Positions 63,989-64,000 of a stretch of 64,000 bases of DNA are shown piece after piece. Positions within the stretch are counted from its first letter, which is position 1; each line of letters begins with the position of its first letter. The notes under the pieces are model-generated. The model had not been told where the DNA came from. It saw only the letters and a list, made by a program, of their open reading frames with translations, and did no database searches. The stretch is from NCBI RefSeq assembly GCF_022059845.1, contig NZ_CP091851.1, positions 5,259,501 through 5,323,500 on the forward strand, given 5' to 3'. The position numbers and the translations under genes were made by a program. Origin of the DNA: Terrirubrum flagellatum (lineage in GTDB: Bacteria; Pseudomonadota; Alphaproteobacteria; Rhizobiales; Beijerinckiaceae).

Positions 63989-64000
63989 GCTTCATCCGAG

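Overview
The window is a 64 kb chromosomal segment, high in G+C and densely coded, from an alphaproteobacterium of the order Hyphomicrobiales (Rhizobiales). I place it near the Beijerinckiaceae/Methylocystaceae/Methylobacteriaceae by gene content; family level is inference. Supporting genes are a DUF4167 protein, the nitrogen-type PTS enzyme I (ptsP), the phaA-phaB/phaR polyhydroxybutyrate locus, a TrcR-like (DUF1013) cell-cycle regulator, a serC-serA operon, ZapA, and the palindromic intergenic repeats common in rhizobial relatives. Nearly all of it is core metabolism. I see no rRNA, tRNA, CRISPR array, prophage or complete insertion sequence.

Layout. 0-11 kb: end of hemH, a DUF4167 protein, prfA-prmC (termination factor and its methylase), ptsP, then purL, a small secreted Cys protein, bolA, a small membrane protein and grxD on the minus strand (purine synthesis next to a Grx4-BolA iron-sulfur pair). 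10.8-15.1 kb: a TadG-like von Willebrand protein, hmgA with a perfect upstream palindrome, an EamA transporter and a DUF4142 protein. 15.1-19.8 kb: phaB, phaA and divergent phaR, followed by an EAL phosphodiesterase. 20-22.6 kb: rpmF, mtgA, a 267-bp MITE-like element and ispA. 22.6-26.2 kb: a tightly coupled three-gene operon of uncharacterised helical proteins (TelA-like, membrane-anchored, coiled-coil); this is the most promising unknown system here. 26-32 kb: kup, ispG, a Zur-like regulator, a METTL20-like methyltransferase and a quinone oxidoreductase.

32.5-41.5 kb: an exported protein plus RNase T2, rlmJ-GST-SDR, a translationally coupled lgt-midA-pgeF operon, a PhyH dioxygenase, trcR and an inositol monophosphatase. 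41.5-45.6 kb: a peroxiredoxin and persulfide dioxygenase-rhodanese fusion operon (thiol and sulfide stress), then a MotA/ExbB-OmpA pair. 45.8-48.8 kb: serC-serA with a candidate leader RNA and a perfect 28-bp inverted repeat between the genes. 49-52.4 kb: a glycine-zipper lipoprotein, two outer-membrane beta-barrels, a glyoxalase-like protein and a GYD protein. 52.5-58.3 kb: glmM, a ThiE-like protein, benE, DUF2798, a proline/alanine-rich membrane protein and a Gfo/Idh dehydrogenase. 58.3-60.5 kb is the only clear accessory stretch, with repeats, a GIY-YIG protein and an AT-rich DUF2971 gene. It is followed by prs, a lipoprotein, a creatinase-like M24 protein and zapA.

Intergenic DNA carries at least four families of palindromic repeats plus the MITE-like element. 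Two copies of one 110-bp mosaic element lie 33 kb apart. Several genes are joined by 1-4 bp stop/start overlaps, which suggests translational coupling (prfA-prmC, purL-secreted protein, TelA-like-DUF6384-like, lgt-midA-pgeF, rlmJ-GST).
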